In this document: in pieces, positions 28,601-36,061 of the stretch | How positions within the stretch are numbered: the stretch's first letter is position 1 | How the letters are laid out: every line of letters begins with the position of its first letter | Virus record (IMG/VR): IMGVR_UViG_3300010885_008506 | Span: 1 to 64,000 of that record | From: a virus | Length of the DNA stretch: 64,000 nucleotides | Direction: 5' to 3' (one strand) | Made by a program: the position numbers and the translations under genes | Notes under the pieces: model-generated | Seen by the model: the letters and a program-made list of their open reading frames with translations, nothing else | Told to the model about the DNA's origin: nothing | Databases searched by the model: none

Positions 28601-30069
28601 AGATAGGTATTAGTAAAGTCAACTGGTGTTCTGGGTCTGCCTGATTTTATGTATGATTTAGAATTTGGACGCTTTGTTAGTTGTGTTCTAACAGTGCTAA
28701 CCCAAAACCAACATGCAGATTCTGCTGCAAGATCTTCTTGTTCTAACAGTGCTGGTTCGACAACTAGATCTTTACCAAGAAACTTGCCACACTTTGCATA
28801 GTTACTCTTGCCTGTTACCTGTATATAACCTCTACCTTTGTATCGTGGTCCGTCGCCTGCTACTGTGTTACCCAAAGCTGCAGCTTTTTTTGGATTAACT
28901 GTAATATCATAATTGCGACCATTAGCAGTTTCTGCTAGAAATTTGAAGGTACCCGATTCGTGCAAGCACTGTGCATAAAATTGCGCACGTTCAGCAGGAT
29001 CCACAATACCGTACTTGTCCATTGCCGCAAGAAACTTAAGACGTCTACGTATTTTGTCAGCGTCCGTTAGTTTAAGTGGTTTTGGTACAGGCGCCTGAAT
29101 TTCATTCACTAGTGCGCCTGCTACTTGTGCGTCTGACGTTTCGGTTGGTGCTTCATACAATTGAACAATATCTTGCGGACTTTTCATTGGGCTATCTGCT
29201 ATAGACCCGCCATCTGTCAGGGTAGAACTTAATGTTCTATCAAAAAATATCTCTGCTCTCTTACCAACAGGGACAATGGAATAGGAATAGATTGTTCTAG
29301 GTGTGCCGGTGGTTTGATCCTTGGTCATCTCTTCTTGCGTGCTATTCATTTGTATCGCAAGATCTTCAAGGTAATCTTTGATTTTGTATCCTTTTAGCTC
29401 TGTTATTTTTTCGTACAAAGCACGTTGCGCCGATGCAAATTGTGCATACGTAGAATATGAACATCCTTCGATGTTATACGCAGTACCCGACGAAGAAATG
29501 TTAAAACCAACTTTAATTAGTCTGATTGGTATGTGTCGCACTGTTGATGATAGTTGTTGATATATATCGGTAGGAGACGACGCTGCATTTGCATTATTTG
29601 GGGCATTGAAAAATATAGAAAGTAAGATTGGTACTTCTTCTGTTGACGACAGTACCTGATCTTGCGTGTAATCATTTAGTACGTTAAACGCTGTTAATAG
29701 CGTTGGCAAGAAATTAACACCATTTGGTTCTTTGATATTAATTTGAATGTTGCCTCCGGTATTACCGCCACCAATACCACGTGCGCCCAATGGGATTGTT
29801 ATAGTTGTATTTTCAATAAACGTATCGCTATGCTGTTCGTTGGAACCCCAGCGATTTGGAAAGCTAGCAGTACCGCCTGTTGCTGCTATTACCACAGTTG
29901 TATTATCAAATACATCCCAGTTGTTTGGGCGACCGCCTTCTACTGTAAACTTTTTAAGGTCCTCAAGTTTGAACACACGCAAAACTATCGTGTAGTTGTA
30001 GCTATCAAACTCATGTAAGATGTTTCGATAAGGGCGAGCATCTAATCGCGGTATAGGAAGATAATCCAT
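25675..30069 (-). CDS. Baseplate hub protein with embedded GH19 muralytic domain
   Basis: A 1,464-residue hub protein with an enzyme inserted. Residues 1-330 are a beta-rich virion domain (YTIVLRVFKLEDLKKF). Residues ~335-525 match glycoside hydrolase family 19 (chitinase/lysozyme): FYAQCLHESGTFKFLAE with the likely catalytic Glu near 371, then GPRYKGRGYIQVTGKSNY and a HIVNGGFNGLEDR segment. This would cut peptidoglycan during entry. A Pro/Ser/Gln-rich linker follows, then a hub-like section ~590-740 (NYLFTGKNIDILSLDLNFN) known from T4-like hub proteins. The C-terminal ~500 residues are low-complexity Ala/Ser/Leu-rich helices. It precedes gp5 with a one-base overlap, so hub and spike are translationally coupled. 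It may replace the gp5 lysozyme of T4. Confidence 0.85.
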   Translation of the reverse strand: MDYLPIPRLDARPYRNILHEFDSYNYTIVLRVFKLEDLKKFTVEGGRPNNWDVFDNTTVVIAATGGTASFPNRWGSNEQHSDTFIENTTITIPLGARGIGGGNTGGNIQINIKEPNGVNFLPTLLTAFNVLNDYTQDQVLSSTEEVPILLSIFFNAPNNANAASSPTDIYQQLSSTVRHIPIRLIKVGFNISSSGTAYNIEGCSYSTYAQFASAQRALYEKITELKGYKIKDYLEDLAIQMNSTQEEMTKDQTTGTPRTIYSYSIVPVGKRAEIFFDRTLSSTLTDGGSIADSPMKSPQDIVQLYEAPTETSDAQVAGALVNEIQAPVPKPLKLTDADKIRRRLKFLAAMDKYGIVDPAERAQFYAQCLHESGTFKFLAETANGRNYDITVNPKKAAALGNTVAGDGPRYKGRGYIQVTGKSNYAKCGKFLGKDLVVEPALLEQEDLAAESACWFWVSTVRTQLTKRPNSKSYIKSGRPRTPVDFTNTYLVTHIVNGGFNGLEDRLTKFGQAKLDKDVTKGKEVVSTGRISALQAGAGANGNTNPTAGAQQQSSGDPSSTSQEPEAIDKDAIEAAKKRKETQLAVLRAANSDGVTSSVRSVKLGQEMTVTSVVELLALNSTYCLEAIKNIETEGMPAFIPYIKVYPTYEFLGYDPQFNVLKKRVTFNVVGIEWASPAAGPVPDPEKLADEIKNSTIRGYNYLFTGKNIDILSLDLNFNTTFYTANARYIEGSSTNAAASSSSVESGQPTTPVASGETGTTGTSASGSMSSTANVLPDRDTASKGMPKDFNETEMRFKSLLPSVFANSPDLITLDMEIVGDPALIAKSEMALTAEEFKYQYLDWEANREKPVLDRSADPTGFSTSFFLFTLGNPDPTLRSNAMVAGYYQYMTVTANFKESGAFTMNVNAVKDSRLTVSTPEAKAAGAKADQTVKENAEATKEFSTTSKELTAALKTAIDVPGGSNLTSTLKSLVQVGLTNFEQTLSTGLSTAAGSFANNLLSSYSPKVTLPTADISAVIKDAGSIPGMPSDFELEETLPASVNQNVTKDLVMFVNLDPNPTKDVTKPIVNSLFDQFATQDKAAAALENFVGSLVSGPDIQNQLQNMLSGSVNAITDALAGGLTSAASGVASSFLAKTPALLSGNGKALAATGNLSTTSNAVGALMGQAIQTAAAATPSVANKLSALLPGFKVPGAPGLTTENSAALQPSLASAFEELASKSPDLNLPATSFSAPNATTVAGDSIDAIQSQLNSALSPDQLKLEARASFNRITDISKGIKVASPSLSTAANATAKSLVNAVGGQSAMPGSASSLTAVAKSAGSAAGATVAKAAESIINKASNNPLMSAASSKKLQTSFTQDAVANLAGLTVDTVAALAAAQPQTANLIKNLPLDVSTMSALSSSQIASIKEKFAVASLAGSGAIKNLSAGSISTDINAIAVSAKGLAQKSLSSVKQSVSVSIKGVI

Positions 30070-30070
30070 T

Positions 30071-30370
30071 TTAGATTCCTAGATATCTTTTGAGATTAGC
30101 ATGCGACGGTACCATAATAACTGTACCGTTAACAAAATCTGATATAGGATCACGTAGGTCGTTAGGATTACGCATAGCAAATACCCACCATAGTTTTGGT
30201 GTTTCGTATAAGTCGTTACTCAGTAGGTCTGGACGAAAGTTATACACCGGATCAATTTCATACGGAACATCTTCTACAGATGCTGGTATGGGTCTAGGTG
30301 TTATTAGATCTAGTGTTCCCTGAACTTGCTGAGTGCTATACCAAGGACTGGTCTTACTATACTTGGCCAT
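30071..30370 (-). CDS. gp53: Baseplate wedge protein gp53
   Basis: 99 residues with the gp53 signature: VYNFRPDLLSNDLYETPKLWWVFAMRNPNDLRDPISDFVNG, ending in a short PSHANLKRYLGI tail. This is the LysM-like gp53 domain that clamps the wedge (gp25/gp6) to the hub in T4, where gp53 is about 196 aa; the short form is common in aquatic T4-like phages. Its start overlaps the stop of the tube-cap-like gene (TAATG), so it belongs to the same late transcript. Confidence 0.9.
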   Translation of the reverse strand: MAKYSKTSPWYSTQQVQGTLDLITPRPIPASVEDVPYEIDPVYNFRPDLLSNDLYETPKLWWVFAMRNPNDLRDPISDFVNGTVIMVPSHANLKRYLGI

Positions 30371-31209
30371 TAGAAGAATCCTTTACCTATCAGTTCGCCA
30401 TTAATAAATTTAGTGGTAGAATAATCTGCACTGATCAAATCTGATCTTGCATATGCTGGAACTAGCGTCACGCCAATGGTCATCTCTGTGGGAACCATAC
30501 TTGGTGGTATAGCAAATCCCGCTGTGTCTCTATTCTGTAGTCCTGCACTGTCCGACGTCATGTCTGTGCGAACATAGTCTACTTCTGTTGGATAGTCTAG
30601 GTTCAACTGTTGAACCACTACGGGTAGTTCTTTAACTCCACCTTCACCCAAATATGTTAATTTAAGAATGGGCGGTGGGCGTCCAACACGGGTAGCATCT
30701 CCCTCAAAGTTATGTCCTTTTGTGGAACTCTTTAAGAAGTGCAGTACAGCGTACAGATAATTTGCTTCGGCAATATTTGTTGCCGTAAACAATCCGCTAA
30801 TAGTTATAGTGGACATTTCACTGCTAGAATATGCTGGTGTACTAAAGTTAGTCTGCAGAGTTTTGATCATCTCGTAACTAGCTTGATAGTTAACTGTAAA
30901 CTGCGGAGTGTAGGGCCAAATTATTGTGTTTCTTCCGGGCAAGTATTGGAACACACCGTCGGAGTACATGGTCTCGGCGTCGGGCCAACGTAAGCGACAA
31001 CGCCAATCTTGGCTAACTGATGCACTAGCTCGTATAGGACGAATCTTCTTTCGACCAGTCAGTGTTTGTCCTTCCAGTTGGTCTTTAAGGAACCCACTAG
31101 CTAATTCTCTTACTTTTCCGGGCAACTTGTTGATCAGGCTTTTGCCTATCTCTTTGCCCAGAGATTTACCTGTTTGTTTAACAACATTGTTAATTAGGGA
31201 CGCCACCAT
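30370..31209 (-). CDS. Baseplate/tail-tube cap protein (gp48/gp54-like)
   Basis: About 279 residues, the first gene of the leftward baseplate block. ATG 31209 is chosen over ATG 31224: an AAGGAG site lies 5 nt upstream of 31209, and the late promoter at 31228-31235 would start transcription near 31222, leaving the earlier ATG off the mRNA. Sequence marks are the N-terminal helices, IIWPYTPQFTVNYQASYEM, a ISGLFTATNIAEANYLYAVLHFLKSS segment and PPPILKLTYLG, a layout I know from proteins that cap the baseplate and start tube assembly in T4-like phages. Whether it corresponds to gp48 or gp54 cannot be decided by eye. Confidence 0.75.
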   Translation of the reverse strand: MVASLINNVVKQTGKSLGKEIGKSLINKLPGKVRELASGFLKDQLEGQTLTGRKKIRPIRASASVSQDWRCRLRWPDAETMYSDGVFQYLPGRNTIIWPYTPQFTVNYQASYEMIKTLQTNFSTPAYSSSEMSTITISGLFTATNIAEANYLYAVLHFLKSSTKGHNFEGDATRVGRPPPILKLTYLGEGGVKELPVVVQQLNLDYPTEVDYVRTDMTSDSAGLQNRDTAGFAIPPSMVPTEMTIGVTLVPAYARSDLISADYSTTKFINGELIGKGFF

Positions 31210-31217
31210 AATACTCC

Positions 31218-31246
31218 TTGACATCTATATTTATAGTCGCTAAAAT
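31218..31246 (+). promoter_or_regulatory. Sigma70-type early promoter for gp55
   Basis: TTGACA at 31218-31223, a 17-nt spacer, then TAAAAT at 31241-31246: a consensus -35 and a one-mismatch -10 at ideal spacing. Transcription would begin near 31253 and give a ~40-nt leader to the gp55 ATG at 31293. The opposing late promoter box lies inside the spacer. Confidence 0.75.
31228..31235 (-). promoter_or_regulatory. T4-type late promoter (TATAAATA)
   Basis: A perfect TATAAATA on the minus strand, ending 19 nt before the start codon at 31209. It would drive the leftward baseplate block. It lies within the spacer of the opposing early promoter. Confidence 0.82.
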
Positions 31247-31292
31247 AGTCAGATAATTACTATAATTGGCGTTTTTACAACTAAGGAACCAC

Positions 31293-32078
31293 ATGAAGTA
31301 TCTAACAAACAAAGATCTGCTACGCGAAATTCATTTGAGTAAGAACAGCTACTGTTCCTACGTTGCTAAGACCGACTCAACTTACGACCTAATCCTGCCC
31401 AGTGTTGAGCGCATTAATAGGCTAACCATTAGCCAAGCGCGTAAAGCCCGCGCAACTCGTATGGAAGTTGAAGCTAAGGCAACAGGCACACCGATCGAAG
31501 TAGATCCAAAAGATATTGCAGTTACGGATATTGTGTTCCGTATCATGACTTGGGATCATATCCCGCTAAGTCCTGGACGTAAGAAGACCCCAAAGATTAC
31601 TAGTGACCACCACGTAAAGGTAAACTTCCCTCCCTTCCAACACTACAAGCTCACAGATGAAAAGGCACCATTTTGTGTGGGTAAGAGCCATTGGCGTGGT
31701 GACATCGAAAGTGGTCACTATTGCAGGGACAAGGGCAAAATGACAGACAATCTAGCTCGCATGTTCCTCAAGCTTTGCGAGCGTTATAGTAGTCGCAGCA
31801 ACTGGCGTGGATACACTTACGTAGATGAAATGCGTGGGCAAGCACTACTACAGTTGAGCATGATTGGACTACAGTTTGACGAAAGCAAGAGCTCAAATCC
31901 TTTTGCTTACTACACTGCTGCTATTACCAACAGCTTCACACGTATTCTCAATACCGAAAAGCGTAATCAAAACATTCGAGATGACATTCTTGAAATGAAT
32001 AATCTTAACCCCAGCTATACGCGCCAGCTTAACAATGAAGAAGCCATGCGTAAAGCCAGAGATCATGGTGATGAGTAA
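31293..32078 (+). CDS. gp55: Late-transcription sigma factor gp55
   Basis: About 261 residues; T4 gp55 is 185. gp55 binds host RNA polymerase and recognises TATAAATA boxes, switching transcription to head and tail genes. The sigma region-2-like core is in the C-terminal half: ARMFLKLCERYSSRSNWRGY, EMRGQALLQLSMIGLQFD, NPFAYYTAAITNSFTRILN, followed by a basic EKRNQNIRDD stretch. ATG 31293 is chosen because TAAGGA lies just upstream and the longer frame starts with TTG. It is the first gene of a rightward cluster with gp47 and gp46. Its promoter is sigma70-like, so it can be made early, before the promoters it serves. Confidence 0.9.
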   Translation: MKYLTNKDLLREIHLSKNSYCSYVAKTDSTYDLILPSVERINRLTISQARKARATRMEVEAKATGTPIEVDPKDIAVTDIVFRIMTWDHIPLSPGRKKTPKITSDHHVKVNFPPFQHYKLTDEKAPFCVGKSHWRGDIESGHYCRDKGKMTDNLARMFLKLCERYSSRSNWRGYTYVDEMRGQALLQLSMIGLQFDESKSSNPFAYYTAAITNSFTRILNTEKRNQNIRDDILEMNNLNPSYTRQLNNEEAMRKARDHGDE

Positions 32079-32099
32079 TAGCATCAGCTAACTATTACT

Positions 32100-33116
32100 A
32101 TGACAAATTTATTCAAACGTGCAGCCGTTTTCACGGATATACACTTTGGAGCCAAGAGCAACAGCACAGTCCATAATGAGGACTGTGCTGCGTTCATCCG
32201 TTGGGCTACTGCTACTGCTAACAAGCGTGGTTGTAATGTAGCCATCATGATGGGCGATTGGCACAACCATCGTGCATCCATTAGTATTACCACACTCAAT
32301 TACAGTCTTGATGCGATTGAACATCTCAGCAAGAACTTTGATCGAGTGTTTTTCATTCCGGGTAATCATGACATTTACTATCGTGACCGTCGTGACGTAA
32401 CATCAGTTGCGTGGGCTCGGCACATGCCTAACATTCATATTATTAACGAAGATTTTTATCAGGAAGGCGATGTTGCTATTGCACCTTGGCTCATCCCCGG
32501 CGACCATGAAAAACTAAAGAAGATTAAAGCCAAATACATGTTTGGTCACTTTGAACTTCCTAGCTTTATGATGAACGCTAAGGTAGCCATGCCCGACCAC
32601 GGTGATGTGCGTATAGAGGACATGCAGCATATCGAAACTGTGTTCAGCGGACACTTTCATATTCGCCAAAAGCGCGCCAATGTGATTTACACCGGCAACG
32701 CCTTCCCCCACAACTACGGTGATGCGTGGGACGACGAGCGTGGTATGATGATATTAGATTGGGGTCAAGAGCCTGAGTTCATTGCATGGCCCGATGCACC
32801 AAAGTATCGTACCATGCCACTGAGTCAGCTATTAGAAAACCCTGCCAAATATCTTGATGCAAGAACTTATATGCGTGTTACACTAGACAAAGATGTCAGC
32901 TACGAAGAGGCCAACTTTGTGAAAGAAACATTCCATGCACAATATGGCTGTAGAGAGATTGGACTTATTGAGGACAAGACTCAACAGGTACAAGTGGATG
33001 CAGGCGCAGAAATCAAGTTCGAAAGTGTGGATCAAATTGTAAGCGAGCAACTGCTGCGTATTCAAAGTGAAGCATATGACTCTGCTTTACTATTGGACAT
33101 TTACAGAAACCTATGA
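32100..33116 (+). CDS. gp47: Recombination nuclease subunit gp47 (SbcD/Mre11-like)
   Basis: 338 residues, equal in size to T4 gp47. This metallophosphoesterase works with gp46 to resect DNA ends for recombination-dependent replication and host DNA breakdown. Catalytic motifs are intact: D13-x-H15 in FTDIHFGAK, D53-W-H-N, the GNHD motif at 88-91, an FGHFE motif in the middle and GHFHIRQ at about 180. The 21-bp gap after gp55 has no strong ribosome site. Its stop overlaps the gp46 start by 4 bases (ATGA), giving coupled 1:1-type expression of the two subunits. Confidence 0.94.
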   Translation: MTNLFKRAAVFTDIHFGAKSNSTVHNEDCAAFIRWATATANKRGCNVAIMMGDWHNHRASISITTLNYSLDAIEHLSKNFDRVFFIPGNHDIYYRDRRDVTSVAWARHMPNIHIINEDFYQEGDVAIAPWLIPGDHEKLKKIKAKYMFGHFELPSFMMNAKVAMPDHGDVRIEDMQHIETVFSGHFHIRQKRANVIYTGNAFPHNYGDAWDDERGMMILDWGQEPEFIAWPDAPKYRTMPLSQLLENPAKYLDARTYMRVTLDKDVSYEEANFVKETFHAQYGCREIGLIEDKTQQVQVDAGAEIKFESVDQIVSEQLLRIQSEAYDSALLLDIYRNL

Positions 33117-34888
33117 TTAAGATAACCAATCTAACTGTTAAGAACTTTCTAAGTGTAGGTAATGTTACCCAGGCACTCAAGTTGGATCATGATCAACTGA
33201 TCCTAGTGCTAGGCGAGAACATGGACCTAGGCGGCGACGATGCTGGCTCACGTAACGGTGTAGGCAAGACTACAATTGCCAACGCACTAAGTTATGCTGT
33301 ATACGGACAAGCACTCAGCAACATCAAGAAGGACAACCTAATCAACAAGAGTAATCAAAAGAACATGATTACCAGTGTTGAATGGGAAAGCAATAGTGTG
33401 CTGTATCGTGTGGAACGTGGACGTAAGCCAAACGTGCTACGCTTCTATATTAACAGTAATGAGTATAAGGGTTCTGATACTGAAGTACAGGATGAGTCGC
33501 AAGGTGACAGCAGAGAAACGCAAAAGGCAATCGAGTCTGCGTTTGGTGTAAGTCATACCATGTTCAAGCATATAGTGGCACTGAACACTTATACTGAACC
33601 ATTCCTTACTATGAAGAGTGCAGAGCAGCGGCAGCTAATTGAGGAACTGCTGGGTATTACTCAGTTAGGCATGAAAGCTGATCAGCTTAAGGAACAGAGT
33701 AAGCTAGTTAAGGATCAGATACAGGGCGAAGAGATTCGCATCAAGACTGTGAAAGATAGCAACACACGTATTGGCGAAACTATTCGCAGCTTTGAAATCA
33801 AAAGCTCTGCATGGGAAAGTAAGAAACGTTCCGACCTAGCGGATCTTAACGAAGTACTAACTCAACTTGAAACACTGGACATCAATCGAGAGATTGCGCT
33901 GCATACTGCATGGGAATTCTATCGTGCTTATGCTAATCAACGCTCGCAGCTGGTAAAGCTTAAGTCTGTCTCAGACTCTGCACTTAGCCAAGCCAAGCAA
34001 CGAGTTAAACAAGTTACTGCTCAAATTTCTAAAGCTGCTGCACAAACTTGTCCAACTTGTAGCCAAACTGTGGATGCAGATAAACACGAGCATCTGGTAG
34101 ATCAACTGCGTAAGGATCTCGCCAAACAGGAAAAGGAACAAGCAAGAGCACAAGCTGAGGTAGACAAGTATCAAAAGGAAACTGATGCTATTGGTGTGCT
34201 ACAACAACCTGATGAAACTTTTTATGATACTTCTGCAGAAGCATATCAACATCAAAGCAGTATGCGTAGTATTCAAGAACAAATTGAAACTACTACCAAC
34301 AACGAGAATCCTTATATTGAGCAAATTGAACAACTCAAGACTACAGCATTGCAGGAAGTAGATTATGATTACTTGCAGCAGCTAGCCAAGTTGCGTGACC
34401 ATCAGGAGTTCCTGCTCAAGTTACTAACCAGCAAGGACAGTTTCATTCGCAAGAGCATCATTGACCAAAATCTAAACTATCTTAATCAGCGACTAGGCTT
34501 TTACCTTGCGCAGTTGGGCTTGCCACACAGTGTCAAGTTCCTAAACGATCTCAGTGTAGAGATTACAGAACTCGGACGTGACTTAGATTTTGACAATCTT
34601 TCGAGGGGAGAACGTAATCGCTTGATTTTAGGTATGAGTTGGGCATTCCGTGATGTATGGGAAAGCTTGTACCAAAGCATCAACATTCTATTTGTTGACG
34701 AGTTGATTGACAACGGATTGGATGCTAGTGGTGTAGATAGCGCACTAGGTGTACTCAAGAAGATGACACGAGACAGGCACAAGAGCGTGTTCTTAATCTC
34801 ACACCGCGATGACCTAATAAGTAGAGTCAACAGTGTGCTTAAGGTAATTAAATTAAACGGCTACACAGAGTACAGTGGACTAAATTAA
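33113..34888 (+). CDS. gp46: Recombination nuclease ATPase subunit gp46 (SbcC/Rad50-like)
   Basis: 591 residues, close to T4 gp46 (560). An SMC-type ATPase partner of gp47. Walker A GSRNGVGKT is at about 45-53; two coiled-coil arms flank a zinc hook CPTC at about 312-317. The ABC signature LSRGERNRL lies near 494-503, Walker B INILFVDELIDNG near 523-535, and a SHRDD switch motif near 563. All elements for ATP-driven dimerisation are present. The start overlaps the gp47 stop. Confidence 0.95.
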   Translation: MIKITNLTVKNFLSVGNVTQALKLDHDQLILVLGENMDLGGDDAGSRNGVGKTTIANALSYAVYGQALSNIKKDNLINKSNQKNMITSVEWESNSVLYRVERGRKPNVLRFYINSNEYKGSDTEVQDESQGDSRETQKAIESAFGVSHTMFKHIVALNTYTEPFLTMKSAEQRQLIEELLGITQLGMKADQLKEQSKLVKDQIQGEEIRIKTVKDSNTRIGETIRSFEIKSSAWESKKRSDLADLNEVLTQLETLDINREIALHTAWEFYRAYANQRSQLVKLKSVSDSALSQAKQRVKQVTAQISKAAAQTCPTCSQTVDADKHEHLVDQLRKDLAKQEKEQARAQAEVDKYQKETDAIGVLQQPDETFYDTSAEAYQHQSSMRSIQEQIETTTNNENPYIEQIEQLKTTALQEVDYDYLQQLAKLRDHQEFLLKLLTSKDSFIRKSIIDQNLNYLNQRLGFYLAQLGLPHSVKFLNDLSVEITELGRDLDFDNLSRGERNRLILGMSWAFRDVWESLYQSINILFVDELIDNGLDASGVDSALGVLKKMTRDRHKSVFLISHRDDLISRVNSVLKVIKLNGYTEYSGLN

Positions 34889-34904
34889 TATGGAGAACAA
34901 CACA

Positions 34905-35108
34905 ATGACTGAACCTACACAACAAAACACAAATGATGCACTGAAGGCTGCATTCGAAGCTTATCTAGTAGAGAATGACAAGTATTCCGTTAAGGGCGTA
35001 AAGGCTGCTGGTACCAGAGCAAGAAAAGCATTAGCCGATCTAGCTAAACTCTGTAAGGCCCGGCGTACAGAAATACAAAACGAAAAGAACGCCGCTAAAA
35101 CACCTTAA
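34905..35108 (+). CDS. Small basic histone H1-like protein
   Basis: About 67 residues: an acidic/polar N-terminus (MTEPTQQNTND), a helix, then a basic section SVKGVKAAGTRARKALADLAKLCKARR. The KAAGTRARKAL type of sequence is found in small Hc1/histone H1-like proteins of T4-like phages. These are thought to bind DNA; the cellular role here is inference. ATG 34905 is preferred because GGAG lies 9 nt upstream; a slightly longer in-frame start at 34890 lacks a ribosome site. It is the last gene before the terminator at 35115. Confidence 0.7.
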   Translation: MTEPTQQNTNDALKAAFEAYLVENDKYSVKGVKAAGTRARKALADLAKLCKARRTEIQNEKNAAKTP

Positions 35109-35114
35109 CACTTT

Positions 35115-35142
35115 AGGGCACTGGCAACAGTGCTCTTTTTTT
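35115..35142 (+). terminator. Rho-independent terminator after the gp55-47-46 cluster
   Basis: A 9-bp stem (arms 35115-35123 and 35128-35136, one G-U pair, GCAA loop) followed by a run of seven T. It lies 7 nt after the stop of the histone-like gene. Confidence 0.85.
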
Positions 35143-35145
35143 GAC

Positions 35146-35174
35146 TTGACGTTCTGTACATGTTCATGTAACAT
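35146..35174 (+). promoter_or_regulatory. Sigma70-type promoter for the small-ORF operon
   Basis: TTGACG at 35146-35151, 17-nt spacer, TAACAT at 35169-35174. A second TTGACT (35141-35146) overlaps the T-run of the terminator. Predicted transcription begins at or just before the first ATG (35180), so the first message could be leaderless; no Shine-Dalgarno precedes that ATG. Confidence 0.55.
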
Positions 35175-35179
35175 ATGCT

Positions 35180-35398
35180 ATGGCATTTAATCCTAAGATA
35201 TACGTTAAATTTAATAGCACAGAGGACTCTAACCCAGTACTAACTATTTGGAATTGGTGTGAGTCGATGAACATTCAGTTTGATTTCTTAGGATTTGATA
35301 TCAGAGATACACCTGAAACATTTAAACCAGTATCCGTGTCCATCTGGCAAATAACAGACGAGATGGACAACATTGCTTTTCGACTGAGGTGGACATGA
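35180..35398 (+). CDS. Small protein A of a three-paralogue operon
   Basis: 72 residues of unknown function, probably early. A short aromatic helix region (TIWNWCESMNIQFDFLG) is followed by the family tail VSIWQITDEMDNIAFRLRWT. The last codons (AGG TGG ACA TGA) double as the ribosome site and overlapping start of the next gene. No membrane segment or catalytic motif is visible. ATG 35180 has no Shine-Dalgarno but sits where the predicted promoter would start transcription. It resembles the third protein of the operon over its whole length. Confidence 0.6.
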   Translation: MAFNPKIYVKFNSTEDSNPVLTIWNWCESMNIQFDFLGFDIRDTPETFKPVSVSIWQITDEMDNIAFRLRWT

Positions 35399-35628
35399 CC
35401 AATATAATTGAAAGGAAAAATAATAGTAAGTTCATCGTGTACGACGATAGCTATCTAAGTGAAAGCGATTGCAAATATACTGTATTACTGTCTCACTTAA
35501 AGTTTTGGGTCAAGAACATTGATGAACTACAAGACTGGTTACAAGCGCACGACTGCACTAAGCAGGGTATGACTGTTAATATACCTGATGACGAACGCAT
35601 GGTACTATTTGCACTGAGATGGTCATGA
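35395..35628 (+). CDS. Small protein B of a three-paralogue operon
   Basis: 77 residues starting MTNIIERKNN. ATG 35395 is chosen over GTG 35389 because it is the ATGA overlap with the previous stop and GAGGTGG lies just upstream. The N-terminal half differs from proteins A and C; the C-terminal half has HLKFWVKNIDELQDWLQ and then the shared tail VNIPDDERMVLFALRWS. The function is unknown. Confidence 0.6.
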   Translation: MTNIIERKNNSKFIVYDDSYLSESDCKYTVLLSHLKFWVKNIDELQDWLQAHDCTKQGMTVNIPDDERMVLFALRWS

Positions 35629-35819
35629 CTAACATAGCCCGCTTATCTCCCGCCAAACGTACAGAAATGGCTCGGTGGGCTTGCGAAATGGATTTGGAGT
35701 TTAGTATAGACATACTGTATCAAGGATGCAAAAAGTTTCATGATTCTAATGGATATCTAGACCTGTGGCTTATTCCCGATGAAAACAATTACTTAATATT
35801 TACATTGAGGTGGTCATGA
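35625..35819 (+). CDS. Small protein C of a three-paralogue operon
   Basis: 64 residues starting MTNIARLSPA, from ATG 35625 in an ATGA overlap (an in-frame ATG at 35619 is also possible). The helix MARWACEMDLEFSIDIL aligns with protein A, and the tail DLWLIPDENNYLIFTLRWS is the same family motif. Its last codons again supply GAGGTGG before the next ATG. The function is unknown. Confidence 0.6.
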   Translation: MTNIARLSPAKRTEMARWACEMDLEFSIDILYQGCKKFHDSNGYLDLWLIPDENNYLIFTLRWS

Positions 35820-36061
35820 ATCAATATCTACGCCGCGCAATCAAGACTACGGACTTTTGGATTGAATGGATCAGTACAGTCTTACTAGTAGTAGGTGTAG
35901 CATTGACTAGCTGGGACGTTACACCATGGAACTTGTGGTTGGGCTTGATTGCTAACGCTGCATGGATCTATATAGGTGCTCGATGGCATCGATGGAGCCT
36001 AATGGTGGTCAGCATCGTAATTTGCAGTTTGTATGTAAGTGGATTAGTTCGCTACTATTAA
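35816..36061 (+). CDS. Small membrane protein, three predicted transmembrane helices
   Basis: 81 residues, last gene of the small-ORF operon, starting at ATG 35816 in an ATGA overlap (GTG 35810 is the in-frame alternative). After a basic N-terminus (MNQYLRRAIK) come three hydrophobic stretches: WISTVLLVVGVALTS, LWLGLIANAAWIYIGA and WSLMVVSIVICSLYVSGLV, with the Arg/His-rich loop RWHRW between two of them. Likely an inner-membrane protein. No known family is assigned. Its 3' end overlaps the convergent kinase-like gene by 4 bases. Confidence 0.65.
   Translation: MNQYLRRAIKTTDFWIEWISTVLLVVGVALTSWDVTPWNLWLGLIANAAWIYIGARWHRWSLMVVSIVICSLYVSGLVRYY

Noticed and set aside
31224-31266. Longer starts for the tube-cap-like gene (31224) and for gp55 (31266)
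   Set aside because: The first would lie upstream of the predicted late transcript start; the second uses TTG with no ribosome site. Both shorter starts have good sites.
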